Shown one piece after another: positions 12,085-23,590 of a stretch of DNA of 64,000 nt (its first letter is position 1; each line of letters starts with the position of its first letter). This DNA is from Desmodesmus armatus (taxonomy: Eukaryota; Chlorophyta; Chlorophyceae; Sphaeropleales; Scenedesmaceae): positions 186,001 through 250,000 of the forward strand of contig VIIQ02000895.1 of NCBI GenBank assembly GCA_007449985.2, given 5' to 3'. The notes below the pieces were generated by a model. That model was not told the origin of the DNA and did no database searches. It saw only the letters and a list, made by a program, of their open reading frames with translations. The position numbers and the translations under genes were made by a program.

Positions 12085-13457
12085 CTAGACTGCATCAGCA
12101 GCTGCGTCATAGCTCAGGAGCTCCAGGTGTGGCATGATGTTGTCTGCCCTGCTGGCGACAGCGTAGGAGACCACACCGTGGTGCAGGAAGTACAGCACAA
12201 ACATCCAGTTGTGCATGGTGGAGGCGGGGCATGCCTGGATAAAGGGCAGGCAGTGGGAGCCCCACAGCATCACCAGGTTCACTGCAATGATGAAGGCGTC
12301 CAGGGAGCAGGAGATGATGCCGCAGGTGCTGGCCATCTTCAGCTGGGCACCCAGCTCCAGGACTGCAAGGGGTGAAGGGAGGAGGGTGCAGGAGAGCAGG
12401 GGTAAGTGGGGGTAAAAGAGGCAGGTGTGCAGCAGGAGAAGCTGCATGGAGAGCTGTGGATGCGCTGGGGAGAGCTGAGGATGCGCTGGGGAGAGCTGAG
12501 GATGCTGCTGTGTCAGATGCATCATCATATGGTGCTGTGTCACAACCGCCTGATAATGGGGGTGTTGCCAAAAAGCGTGTCAAAGCCAGCTGACTGCCTG
12601 GTCTAAGGTGAGCATGCATGCTGGTGCGCATGTACCAAAACTGCAGCGCATATGAAGCAACCAATGGCTAAACAGCAGCAGCAAGTAGTGCTGACAGCAT
12701 GCGGGTACTCACTGTTGCCGACGGCCAGGTCGCGCTCCCTGATGTGCAGCACAGAGCCCACGATGCCCATGGCTGCTGCAATGACGGCAGAGTCGGATAT
12801 CAAGGACCACTGGTAGGCGGTTGCCATAGGGGCCATGATGAGCAGGGCCAGCACGGAGGTCAACAACCATGTGAGCATCAGCAGCCACTGTCGGCACCAC
12901 TGGCGTGTGGCATCTGTGAGGTCTGGAAGCACCACCAGCTGGCTGCCAGTCTGCTCGGTAGTCTCTTGCTGGTCTGTGGGCAGACAGAAAGAGAGAGCAA
13001 GGGCAATTGGCATAACAGACAAGGTTAGGTGGGTCAGGTAGAGGGTGGTTGGTTGCAGCCAAGCGTAGAGCCATCGCCCATGATGCATTGCTAAGACTAA
13101 GTTTTTCGTTGAAGTTTATCATGAATGCTGCTTGCGAGCTCCCCATCTACCATCCAGGCTGTTTCCACCTGTACTGCCGTTTCGTGATGAAACATTGCAC
13201 AGGTGCTGTGCATCAACGCGCCAGCGTTCTCCTTAGTTGTAACTGCAACCGCCTCATCTAACGCGGCCAAGAGAACCGCAGCGCCTGCTGTTGGAGTGGT
13301 GCTGCTGTTTGTGGGCATCTGTACTGCTTGGGGCTGAACGCAATTGGTGCTGTCTGACACGATGAGAGCATGCATTTGCACCACAAAGCATACCTTTGCT
13401 GAGCAGGGGCTCGTAGTGTCCGCACTTGGCGTCGTCCTGCTGCTTCATTGCGGCCAT
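12085..13457 (-). CDS. Small multi-pass membrane protein, paralogue A
   Basis: Exons on the minus strand: 13457-13394 (ATG), 12973-12713, 12362-12085 (TAG); 200 aa. The N-terminus has GHYEPLL, matching EHYEPLL in its tandem paralogue, before a Gln/Thr-rich tail. Hydrophobic stretches: WLLMLTWLLTSVLALLIMAP, then SAVIAAAMGIVGSVLHI, then STCGIISCSLDAFIIAVNLVMLW, then WMFVLYFLHHGVVSYAVA. Intron 1 is phase 1 and intron 2 is phase 1, as in the paralogue. Both copies keep a Leu/Met-Glu-Leu-Gly-Ala-Gln motif just after intron 2. The family is not recognised. Intron 2 holds a short tandem repeat (12460-12505). The start was chosen because it is the only Met exon giving the phase needed by exon 2. Confidence 0.78.
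12460..12505. repeat. 21-22 nt tandem repeat in an intron
   Basis: Two near-identical copies of a unit reading GATGCGCTGGGGAGAGCTGA, followed by a partial copy, inside intron 2 of the membrane-protein gene. It appears to be a simple minisatellite. Confidence 0.85.
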
Positions 13458-13747
13458 TGGGACAATTGGTGGTTGGAAAGTGCGTTGAAGCTTTCAATTG
13501 AGCGATGGCAAGGGCTGGAAGCAAATACAAGCTTGACCTGAGGGAGAGCTAGCTTTAGGTCAGTTCGACATGCGTTTCTGGCCAGGGGCCGCGGGAGGTT
13601 TAGGAAACTGTTTCCCAAGGTGCCTAAACTGACTGTAACGCACGACAAAAGCATCAGGGAGGCATAAACAACTGCGAACGTGACCATCCAACAACGCGTG
13701 AGTACACCACCAACGCATCCAAGGTTCCATCACTCATACAACGGCGG

Positions 13748-15802
13748 TCAGTGCAACTCAAAGAGGGCTTCCCGCACCTCTTCCAACAGCTCATTTATCG
13801 ACGAAACTGTCGCGTCAAGCTCCTGCAAAGCCTCCTTGACAGCAGCTGCATACTCTGCTTCATTAGGCTCCAGCGGGTTGTTCGGCTCTAGGGGGTCAGA
13901 TGGAGAATGGTCATGGTGCCCATGCCCGCACCCATGGTGAGCATGGCCTGCTGCTGCACCGCAGGTATGCTGCTGTGCCCCTGTGGCGTGACTGCTGCCT
14001 GTTGCTGCTGCCAGCTCCTGCTGGGTGGCAGCAGCCAGCGCATCCTCCACGGCACGCTGCATCTGCTGCTCATAGAAGCCTGGCTTGACTGCAGCTGTTG
14101 CACCTCGCACCATCTGCTGATCGCTACAACCTGCAGCTACATCACACCCTCCCTGACCAGCTGCAGCTGCTGCTGGCTGGCCGGTTTGCAGCTGCATCTG
14201 CTCTAGGAGGCCCAGCAGCTGCTGCTGCTGCTGCCGGCGCTGCTGCTGTTGGCTGGCCTCCGCTGTAGCTCCTTGCGTGCGAGGCCTGTCTGCTGCATCC
14301 TGCCAGCTGAAGCGCCCAGAAGCATGCGCTGCCCGCAGCGCTTGCCTGCATCACAAAATCAGCCAGACCATAAGAGGCGCAAGTAAACTCGAGCACTGGC
14401 TGGACATGCCACCTGTGTGTTGCGCCCACCAACATGAGTACGTTGGCCAATGCCTGCAGGGTTGCTGAGCTAGCTTGCTCCTGAACTGAGCAGCGGGTGA
14501 GGCAGGAACCAGGCCCCTGAGGGTCACGTCAGGCCCACTACTTTACTGTGGCACAGCAACCACAAAGACACACTAGCAGTCATGGCACCCGTCTGGATAG
14601 AGCCCCCGACAGTCAAGCAAAAAAACTGATGTGTGCTGCCAACTGAGCAAGTGTTCCCCTGGCTCTTACCAGCTGAGCGTGAGCTTCAACTTGCTTCTCT
14701 CCTGCTCCTGCACGCCTCGCAGCAAAGCTGCTAGGTCAGGCCTGTTCACAGAGGGCGACTTCAGCATCGCTTCAATTTGGATGACCTGCAATATCACAGC
14801 ACACAACACGAGCAACAGGATATGCCCGTTTCAATTGGAGCAGGCTAAGCCACCTGCTCCTGCCAGTCAAGGGCTTGGGACCTGGTGGTGGGGCGCGCAT
14901 GCACCAGCATACCTGAGGCACATAGGGACAGCGCCAGCTTGCAGCCCCCCGGCAACATGTGTCAATGGTGACCCTGTCTGCCTGCTGTGACACTCACAGT
15001 GACGTTGCTTTGCGCTTTTCAAAAGCGCTGCACATGCCTGGCTGCTACCATCATGTTGCAAGCCAGGCCAGAAGCCAAAAGAAACTGCTACAACATCACT
15101 CCCAATCACATGCGCCAACAGCTTGTCAGACGCACCAAGCGCAAGCATACGCTGTTGCTGGCAACTAATTCCTGCACAGCAGCAAGGTACTGAGCACACC
15201 TGCTGTGACGCTGCATTAAAGAGTGGTGTCACTTCATGCATGAGCCGTGCAAAAGCAGCCTCCTGCCCATTGTCCAGGAGGTCCCTGAAGCCCTGGTTGA
15301 AACGGGAGTACACCTCAGCACGACGGGACTGAACCTGAGGCAGCAGGACAATATAGTGCAGCATGGCAAACCGTTAGCCATAGGGTGTGAGGACATGATT
15401 GATAGGTAGCTGCACTCCTGAGTGGCAGGCAGCTCAACTGCTGGTAGGGTTTGTGACTGCGTCAATACCTCCCACACCATCTTTGAAAAGGACACAGTGT
15501 TGGTTGGGCCGGGGCATTTGACGGCAAAATTTAACACTGCAGGATGCCAGTATCAGCCAAAGCAAGCAACTTCAACTTGAGGCGCCTGTGCGCATGCTCA
15601 ACCCACGTGCATACCATATGTGACATAACAATACACACGCCCTGACCCTACCCCTGCCTAGCTTCCATCTCTCGCTCAACCCCACCTGCAGGAACTCCTG
15701 CAGCAGTGCAGCAGCTGCTGCTGGGCCAGCTGCTTCATTGGTGCTGCTAGGTTTGCTGCCCGAGGGTACAGCCTGCACAGCTGCTCCGTTGGCTGTGGCC
15801 AT
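13748..15802 (-). CDS. REX1-B: DNA repair protein REX1-B
   Basis: Exons on the minus strand: 15802-15686 (ATG), 15334-15200, 14785-14670, 14345-13748 (TGA); 321 aa with consistent phases. Residues ~28-125 match the REX1-B domain in order: LLQEFLQVQSRRAEVYSRFN, GFRDLL, FARLMHEVTPLFNAAS, VIQIEAML, LAALLRGVQEQERSKLKLTL. This domain is named for a Chlamydomonas gene needed for excision repair; its biochemical role is not established. The C-terminal ~200 residues are low-complexity: a Gln/Arg run near residue 130, Ala-rich stretches, and a His/Cys-rich patch at about 218-245 (AGHAHHGCGHGHHDH). Its ATG has G at -3 and +4, a strong context. It lies 164 nt downstream of REX1-S/TFB5 on the same strand, most likely in the same transcript. 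Confidence 0.87.
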
Positions 15803-15966
15803 GTCTGCTTGTGGTTGATTCCTGAAGCCCTGTAAAATTCCTTGAGCGCGGTTGCTGTTGGCAGGCTGCTAGCTGGGGCACACGCCTTGATGCTGCTGCA
15901 ATTCGCCTTGTACTGTCAGCAGGGCTGCTGTCAAGGATTGTTCCAAGTGTGCGTGCTCCAATAGGG
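15803..15966 (-). promoter_or_regulatory. AUG-free intercistronic spacer of REX1
   Basis: 164 nt between the REX1-S stop and the REX1-B start. Read on the minus strand it contains no ATG in any frame and no TGTAA motif. The spliced REX1-S reading frame upstream also contains no ATG after its own start. This fits one dicistronic mRNA rather than two transcription units, though direct RNA evidence is not available here. Confidence 0.6.
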
Positions 15967-16562
15967 CTACTGCTGCTGCTCCACGGGTGGTGTGTAGACG
16001 TTTTTGTTGTTGAACTCCTTGACGCGCAGAGTGACAAAGTCCAGGTGGTCCTCTTTGACCAGCAGGTGTGTGTCGTCAAGCTCCTTGATGATGAACACCC
16101 TCCTGCACAGCATGCAAAACACCGGAGTTGGCACCCGGAATGATCGAGGCCTATGCTGTCTTCCAAGACAGGCGCAGTGCCAAAGCAACGAGGATGCATG
16201 CCCCCCGTGCTCTGTTGCCCTGCAATGGCTGAGGTGCTGGGCTTTTCGTCCTTGCAGTTTGATGTGTCACCCCCCACCCCCCGCAACGCATCCTGCGCAA
16301 ACAGCCACCAGCTTTGTGTGAAGAGAAGATTATCACAGCGGGAATCATGCACACATAGAACCCTGCTCACCCTCCTGCGAGCTTGTTCTGCCTGTTGAGC
16401 CACACCAGGTACTGCTTTGTGGGCACGTCACTGGGACAGCAGACAGGCGGTGGCCTCTGACAAACGTCAGTGTGTGAATCTGCTTCAGTTCCGTCAACAG
16501 CCCTTTCAAATGCTCGCAGCAGCTCACCACGTAACGAAAGCTCCTCCAGACGCTGTGACCAT
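15967..16562 (-). CDS. TFB5: TFIIH subunit TFB5/GTF2H5 (REX1-S)
   Basis: Exons on the minus strand: 16562-16528 (ATG), 16430-16371, 16102-15967 (TAG); 76 aa, against ~70 in the family. The sequence runs GGAFVTCDVPTKQYLVWLN, then GGRVFIIKELDDTHLLV, then LDFVTLRVKEFNNKNVY. It aligns along its whole length with GTF2H5/TTDA: the KQ(F/Y)L..L segment, then the FII..(I/L)DDTH(V/L)(F/L)V signature. TFB5 stabilises the TFIIH core and stimulates opening of DNA in nucleotide excision repair, in the nucleus. The Chlamydomonas homologue is REX1-S. The start ATG has C at -3, a weak context, which would let scanning ribosomes reach REX1-B downstream. The gene is divergent from the CCX exchanger, with 395 bp between starts. 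Confidence 0.9.
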
Positions 16563-16957
16563 CAGATCACTGCTGTGTGTGGTTTGCGCTCACGTCATGC
16601 AACGACCACCGGGCAATTGTTAACGCTGGCTATCACAAGCACGCTACTGTGCAGTTTTCTGCAAGGTTGCAGTGGTTCTGGCGAGGTGGTGGTTCGCAAC
16701 GGTTGTGTCTTTCGTATGTCTCAAGGAGCTCACAAAGCAGTGCTTAGCATTTTAATCATAACGCTGATCAAGCTCTTGGCCACGATGAAAGCCCGATAGC
16801 TGCTGGGCTGTACAGGCTGTCGTGCTGCCTGTTGGAGTTTACTGTTCCAAACGTTGACGTGGTATAAAGCACTAGAAGGAGGATGCAGAAGCCCAAAGGT
16901 TGCCTGATGCTTGTCCCTGAATTCAAGCCTACATACAAGTGAAGGGGTGCCTAGGCA
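16563..16957. promoter_or_regulatory. Bidirectional promoter region REX1 / CCX
   Basis: 395 bp between divergent start codons. No coding sequence found. It must hold both promoters and 5' UTRs; I could not identify a specific core element. Confidence 0.5.
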
Positions 16958-19900
16958 ATGCATCTGGGCAGCAAGCACCAGCAAGCCATCCTGCTGGCAT
17001 GCTGCTCGGTGTTGCTTCTTTGCAATGCAGCACCTGGCGCAGCAGCTGCTGCAGCTGGTGGTGGGGACAAGCAGGTGACACCCAATATTGTATTTGAAAC
17101 TGTCATATCATTCAGGAACTGAATACACGGCCCTTGCCTTGGCCTGCTGACACTGCACCTGGGGTGGTTCCCATGCATGCCAGCCAGTTCGTTGGGGTCT
17201 GAGTCATTCCTTGCTTCCTAGACACTCCAGCTGATCCGTCGCCGCACGTTTGCCGCATCTCTGGCCTCTCAAGTGTGCATTGCAGCGCACGGGAGTTATG
17301 CTGCAAGGCCAACACCCTTCCTTTGATGCAAGCTGTGGCACTGTGATGCCAGCAACAGGGCCGTCATGTGCTGATGTTGCTGCAGGCCGGTTACTCGTGT
17401 GAGAACATAAGCAAAGTCCCCAGGGAGCAGCAGTGCAGTGTCATCCGCACTCAGTGTCCCTCAGGTGTGCAGCTGTACTGGCCACAACACACCTGCAGTG
17501 TGTTTTGGTGCAGAGCCCCGCGTGCTTGTGGGCATAGGGGCCAGATGCTCTGATTGGGGCAGCACACTCATACACTCTCTTGCAGCAAGGCATGGCCGCA
17601 ACAGAGCCATGCGGTTCAGTGCGCTACTTCACAAATGTTTTGCAGGAGTAGCAGTCGTGATGTGTGCACTCAGAACATCAGCTGTACCTGGCATCAGCAT
17701 GCGCGTATCTGCGGCATGTACTGTCAGGCTCAAAAGGTACCAGCAGTGTGAAGCAGGGCACACCTGTAGATGCTGTCCAAGCACACAGCAGTGACATGCA
17801 TGCTGGCAGTTGCACCTGCTTGCGCCGACTCCGTGAATGCTGCATTGCCAACCAAAAAAAATGCTGCATTGCTTCCCTGATGCTGTATGCGCAGAGAGTC
17901 TGGTGCCATATGCTGAGTGGTACTTCTGCAATGTGGCGCCACACCATGCACTGCTGCGCACCATATACATCGTGAGTAGTGGTTGCTGCCAGGGTGAGGG
18001 GTGCAGCAGCAGAAGCAGCAGAAATACCCAGTCAAATAGTGCCTGCATGCCCTTGCAAGGGCAAAGTCAGCCGAATCAACCCGTCAGTAGCAAGGTGTAC
18101 ACAAAGCGGGGCATTGGACTGCAAAGTGACAACAGCATAGCCAGCAGTGACAAATGGCTGCGTCAAGGTGCCCAGCAGCAACCAAGCCAGCTGAGCAATA
18201 GGTCTGTGTTTGCCCTTAGGGTCCTTTCTTTTTCAGGCCTTGAGAATCTGCCATGCCGATGGCACAACGACCCTCTGTTCCAACTTTACTCTGCTACGGC
18301 GGCTGCATTCTATCCGTGCAGGCTGCTGTCTGCTGCTTGCTGCCGCTGGCCTTCTGCCTTCTGGGCGACACAGCAGAGTTCTACATCGCACCTATCATGG
18401 CGCACGTGTCGCAAGCAATCCCCAAAATGCGCCCACGCTTCGCAGGAGGTGAGTGGAGGGCGCCCAGCCAGCTTGCTGCATGCCTGCAGGGTGGTGCACC
18501 GCAACTCAACGCATGACATGACACGCTGATTTGTGTGTGGCCAGCCGGTGGGGGATGCCCCCCCCCTTCCTTGGAACTATGGAAAAACACGTGGGTCATT
18601 GTCTCCTCATCCCTCAGCCAAGCTGCGGGCTGTTGGTGCTTTTGCAGGTATGCTTCAGCCCATTGGTACTGTGCCAGACAACACCACTGCTGCAAAGAAC
18701 ACTTCTGTGCTGCTGCTTGCTGCGTTTGCTCTGCAGTGACCTTTGTGGCATTGGGCAATGGCGCGCCTGACTTGTCAGCCAACATTGCGGCTATCAGTGC
18801 TGGGGAGGTGGTGCTGTCCGCTGGTGCCTTCACAGGCGCAGCTATGTTTGTACAGGTGGGCACCTGGTCTGGAAATTGCACAACCAGGAGCGAAATGACA
18901 TGTGCCGCAGCAATCACTTTACCCCCTGGTTGCCGTTGACCCCCACTCGTCAAGCTCTGCTTGCTGGGGCAGGGACCAAGGCTTCTACAGGTACACGACA
19001 GGCTTGGTCCCCTGGCAATATACACACATGCAGCCAAGCAGCATGTGTGCATGCGGCCTTGGATTTCCTCGGGCTGTTGATCGGTGGGTGTGTGGTGTTG
19101 CAGGTGGTCTGCTTGTTTCTGACATGCCCTACTCGCTGCTCGTGTGGTTGCTGCAGTGTGTTGTTGCTGCAGAGTTGATTGCGTTGGCAGGAGAGCATGG
19201 GATCAAGTGCGGAGGTGCCATGCTGCGTGATGTGGGCGTGTACTGCTTGGCTATCTTCTCCGTACTGCTGGCATTCACCTTGGGCAAGGTGAGGAGTGTG
19301 CGCGCATCAAACCAAATGAAAGGACTAGGTGCAATACTTGCTTGCAGGTTGCGTGGTTTGCAGCAGACGCACAGTTTTTGTGCTGGTGCTGTGTTTGGTA
19401 AAATGGGGAACTATCTGCTTTGGCCTGGCACCGCATGCAGCTGTCCTGCTTGGCGATCCTCGGCCCAATGCTGACGTCTGCTGCTGCGTATGTCATCCAT
19501 CACACAGATCTCCCAAGCATTTGTGGGATGGGCTGTCGCCTTGTACATCGTGTATATGATCTGGGTGTTTGCGGGCGACGAATGGCACCAGCGAGGGCGG
19601 CCCAAACCCCAGCTGGATGGTCAGAGCTTCAAAGCCCTGTTGACTCGCATCGCCTCACGTGGCGCCATCTCAGACGCAGCTGCAGGTATGTGGCTGCCAG
19701 CACAGCACAATTGAACGGCAGCAGTGACAGCGCAGAGTCTGCTCTGCTTAAACCTGTAGCTCCATTACGATAAGGATGAGCGGCGGTCTTTCACACTCGA
19801 GCATATGCGTGTGCATGTTATGGCTGCCTGGGCGCTTCCAGAGCCCGCTTGATGCTTGCTATCACTGACAAGCTACATGCAGGACTTTCACTGACAATCA

Positions 19901-22586
19901 CCACCTTGCCCCCGCTGCTGTTGTGCACGCAGGCCGCCGCAGCAGCACTGGCGGCAGCAGTAGAGCAGCAGTGGGCCGCTACACAAGCAGGGACGAACTG
20001 GAGGAGTCCCTACTGCCCTGGGTGGTTGCGGAGGATGAAGAAGCTACCTACCTCGACCAGCACATTTCCCCTGAACTCAGGATCCTGCCTGGCAGCACGG
20101 GCGCTCCTCCTGCCTTTGAAAGCACACTGCCCTCCCCTGGTGCGCCAGGGCATGCGCTGCACCGCAGTGCAGGAGGAAGCCCTTGGGAGGGCGGTAGCGC
20201 AGGATCCAGGCCGGGTTCGCAAACATTGCAAGCACGGCACAGCACAGAGCTGTCAGCGGCAGGGCTCAGCAGTATGCGCGATGCCGAAGAGAATCTGCTC
20301 AGCAGCGCAGGCGGCAGCCGCCGCATTTCGGCACCAGCTGGACAAGATGGTGCTGGCAGCAGTGGCGGCGGCAGCAGTGGGGACTGGCTGCCTCCTTTGC
20401 ACGGCATGCAGCGCCACGCGTCTGCGTCTTCAGCCCTGCCACCCGCTCTCAGGTTTGCTGCTCCCGGCTGGGAGCAGCATCAGTCGCTGCGCGGCGCCAG
20501 CATGACAGTTGCTGAGGGGCGCTCCTGGCAGCAGCAGCAGCTGCCAGGGGGTTCCGGTGGCAGGCCTGGGGGTGGGGTGCACCCCCACCTGATGAGCTTA
20601 GGCAGGCAGAGCTTCATAGACCCTAAGACCTACAAGCAGCTGGTGTGGGCAGACTTGGCAGATGATGAAGAAGAGGAGGCTAGGTTGGAGCGGGAGATTG
20701 CTCGGCAGCTGCTGGTGGGCGCGGGGCGCAGCAGAGCGGCGGCGGCAGCAGCTGGCGGCGCAGGTGTGTAGGCATGCAGCTACACGGTATGGTGGACGAT
20801 TGGGTTTCAGGCCTGACCATGGGTGGGTTGGACAGCAGACGGTCAGTACACAGCAGATGGTCTGTACACACCGTTTAGGTGGCACTTGTGTTGATCACCA
20901 TCCCGATGTCAACGTCACTGCTTCCGGGCCAGCAACGTATATACTTGCGGTCTGCTTCCATTTGAATAGTGTTGACCACGCTGGTTTGTGTTACTGCTGC
21001 AGGCTCTTACCAGCCTCCCTCTGCAGAGCAGCAGCATATGGCTGCCTCAACCTCCCAGGCAGCAGCAGCAGCTGCAGACGGCCAGCAGGAGCAGCACACA
21101 CCGCGCACGCAGCACCACCCTGCGCAGCTACCGTCTGCTTCTTCTCCCAGTGCTGCTGACGGCGCCTACCTGAGCCCCTTTGGCAGTGAAGGGGTCAGGA
21201 CGGGGCCTAATACACCTCGCATGGAATCTGTTGCAGCATCTGGGGGCTGGGAGGAGTCAGACATGCATTCGGCGGGGCCGTCCCACCTCCATCAGCAGCA
21301 GCAGTACCAGCCGCAGCTGCCGCAGCAGTTGGAGGCTGTTGGAGAGGGCATGAGTGGCAGTGGGGCAGAGGCTTGGCAGCAGCTGCAGTGGCAGGTGACG
21401 CTGGGGAATTCAGAGGAGTGGCAAGATGCGGGTCCGATTCGGCAGCTTTTTCGAAAGGTGAGCTGACGCAGCACTGGTACTGCTGCCGGCCTCCACCAAT
21501 GCTGGTGTGCAATGTCCAGGAACAGAGTCTCGTTGTGCAGGAATGGTAGGGCAGCAGTGGCAGCAATGATGAATTCTCTCGACTGCTGTGGCGCACAGCA
21601 CGGCGTGACTGCTCAGCACCTTCGTCAGCGAGAAATCACTCGAATTATTCGATACGTCTGCTCTGCGCGGCTTGTTTGGAGGACGGTCTGTGCACCAGGG
21701 CATATGCACCACACCTCACGCTTGCACTCTACGAAATCTGCACATACATCTGCAGCCCTCTGAAAGGATGCTGCTCGTGGTGTGGTGCTGATGTGTCCTG
21801 CAGGTCACCTTCCCACTGCTGCTCCCAGCCTACCTGGGCCAGCGCCTCACCATCCCCTTCGCAAGCGCCTCAGGCTACAGCAGGGAGTGGCTCATATCTT
21901 CCCTACTGTGCTTCCCTCTTGCACTCATAGCCTACCTAGGGCTGCTCACCCTCCCTGGCGTGTTTGCTGCGTGTGGAGTGGGCATCTGCGCAGCGGTTTT
22001 GGGAGCCGTGCTGACGGCTTGGGACCAGCCGGGTCAAATGGCGGTGCAGGGTTTAGGCGGGAAAGCTGCTGCTGCTGTGCCAGGAGTGCTGGCCGTGCTG
22101 GCTTTCTGCATGGGTGTGGTGTGGATTGATACTATCGCTACAGAGGTTGTCGCTATTGTTACGTTCCTGGCAGGGCTTGCTAGCCTGCCATCTGGTGTGA
22201 TGGGTCTCACTCTTCTGGCCTGGGGCAACTCCCTTGGTGACTTCTTTGGAAATCGTGCAATGGCCAAAGCCGGTCATACCAGCACAGCCATCACCGCATG
22301 CTTTGCTGCCCCCTTGTTCAACATGTTGATATCTCTGGCATGTGGGTTCAGCAGCTACTTACATAAGCTGGGCAAGACCTCGGTGCAGGTTACACTGACA
22401 CCTGAGGTCGCTCTGGGCTGCATGTTTCTGATTGGGTACAACATTGCCATTATCACTGTGGGCAGGTTGTGTGGCTGGAGGTTGCCGCCGTGGTTCAAGT
22501 ATTTTGCACGAGCTTGGTATGGATTGTACTTTACCCTCGCTGTTGCATCTGGGTTCTACCAGCAGCACAGCAGCCAGAGCTCATGA
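16958..22586 (+). CDS. CCX-type cation/Ca2+ exchanger (NCKX/NCLX-like)
   Basis: Exons: 16958-17074, 17386-17464, 17895-17971, 18322-18448, 18737-18855, 19157-19288, 19508-19685, 19933-20763, 21003-21457, 21804-22586 (TGA); 965 aa. An N-terminal signal-like hydrophobic segment comes first, then a Cys-containing extracytosolic stretch with PYAEWYFCNV. The first alpha repeat has GNGAPD at ~140-145 (VTFVALGNGAPDLSANI). The second has GNSLGD at ~846-851 (LTLLAWGNSLGDFFGN), followed by TACFAAPLFNMLI. These are the two cation-binding repeats of the Na+/Ca2+ exchanger superfamily; the order and spacing resemble plant CCX and animal NCLX. It probably exchanges K+/Na+/H+ for Ca2+ across an internal membrane. 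The central loop, about residues 235-705, is unusually long and rich in Ser, Gly and Gln. A TGTAA at 22647-22651 lies 61 nt past the stop. Confidence 0.85.
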
Positions 22587-23590
22587 ATGCTGGTGCTGCA
22601 GCTGCCTGTGTCACAGTTGCTGGAGCAACTTAAACAGCTGTTCAAGTGTAACATCACTGGGCCTCACTTGGTCAATGTTGCAGTAGCAATGCTGCCACTG
22701 CTTCACAGTGCAGGCCGCATCCAACAGCAAGTCAGCATGCAGGACGCTGATCACACAACGTGGATGTGTGAAATGCATAGCAAAGCTTGCTGGTGCCTGG
22801 AGATCAAATGCATCATGGGCCATGACACAAACTGTTATGACACAGCTATGGAGCCGTCAAACAGTTGACAATCCCTCGGGTACTGTGCACTGGTGTGAGA
22901 AATGCTAGCAAACAAACGGCTCATGGGCAACTGCTCCTACTACCATGCAGGTACACTATCAATGTTGACAGTGAGCCACACCTGGATGCCCGCAAGCCTG
23001 TTCAAGGGCATGCGCAGTCAGTCCACACAAGCTGACGGTCAGGTGACCCTTGATCAGCAGCTTTCATCATCGAAACATGAAATGCATATGCAAAACAACA
23101 TCGTGATGCGGTTCCCTGGCCGGCAGCGCTGGACTTGCCGAGCTCGGCAGGTGCACAGCAGGTGGTGCAGCTTACAACCGGATGTGCACAGCCCTGTTGA
23201 ACAAAGGGCGCAAGCAGCCCACGTGCCTTTCAGAACCGGCTTCATACTGTGAAGTTCCCGAGTGTGAAGTACGCACAACAGATGTACAACCCTATTCCCA
23301 ACCACGTTGTACACATGTGCACACAATGCAGCAGCGTGCCTTAACACAACAGTTGTAGGTTCTGCAACTGCACACCTGCCAATGTGTGTACACGCTGAGC
23401 AAACACCAACAGCACATTGGTGAACCGGCTGCCTGAGGCCCAACAAAGACAAAGGCTTGCCATCATGCTGGTCCGGTGGCCCTGCGCCACGGCAGCCAAG
23501 CTAAGGGCCCCATCCTGGGAGCTGTGACGACCAGCAGCAAGAACTACACAGCTGCACCTCGTCACCTGTGGTGGGACATTGAGGGGTGCC
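22587..23590. other. Convergent intergenic region
   Basis: Lies between CCX (+) and a BTB-like gene (-). It contains the likely CCX polyadenylation motif TGTAA at 22647-22651. I see no gene in the rest. Confidence 0.55.

Noticed and set aside
17837..18529. 230-codon plus-strand frame overlapping CCX exons 3 and 4
   Set aside because: It shares exon 3 bases but runs through an intron. The true CCX frame after the acceptor at 18321 is different and matches the exchanger family.
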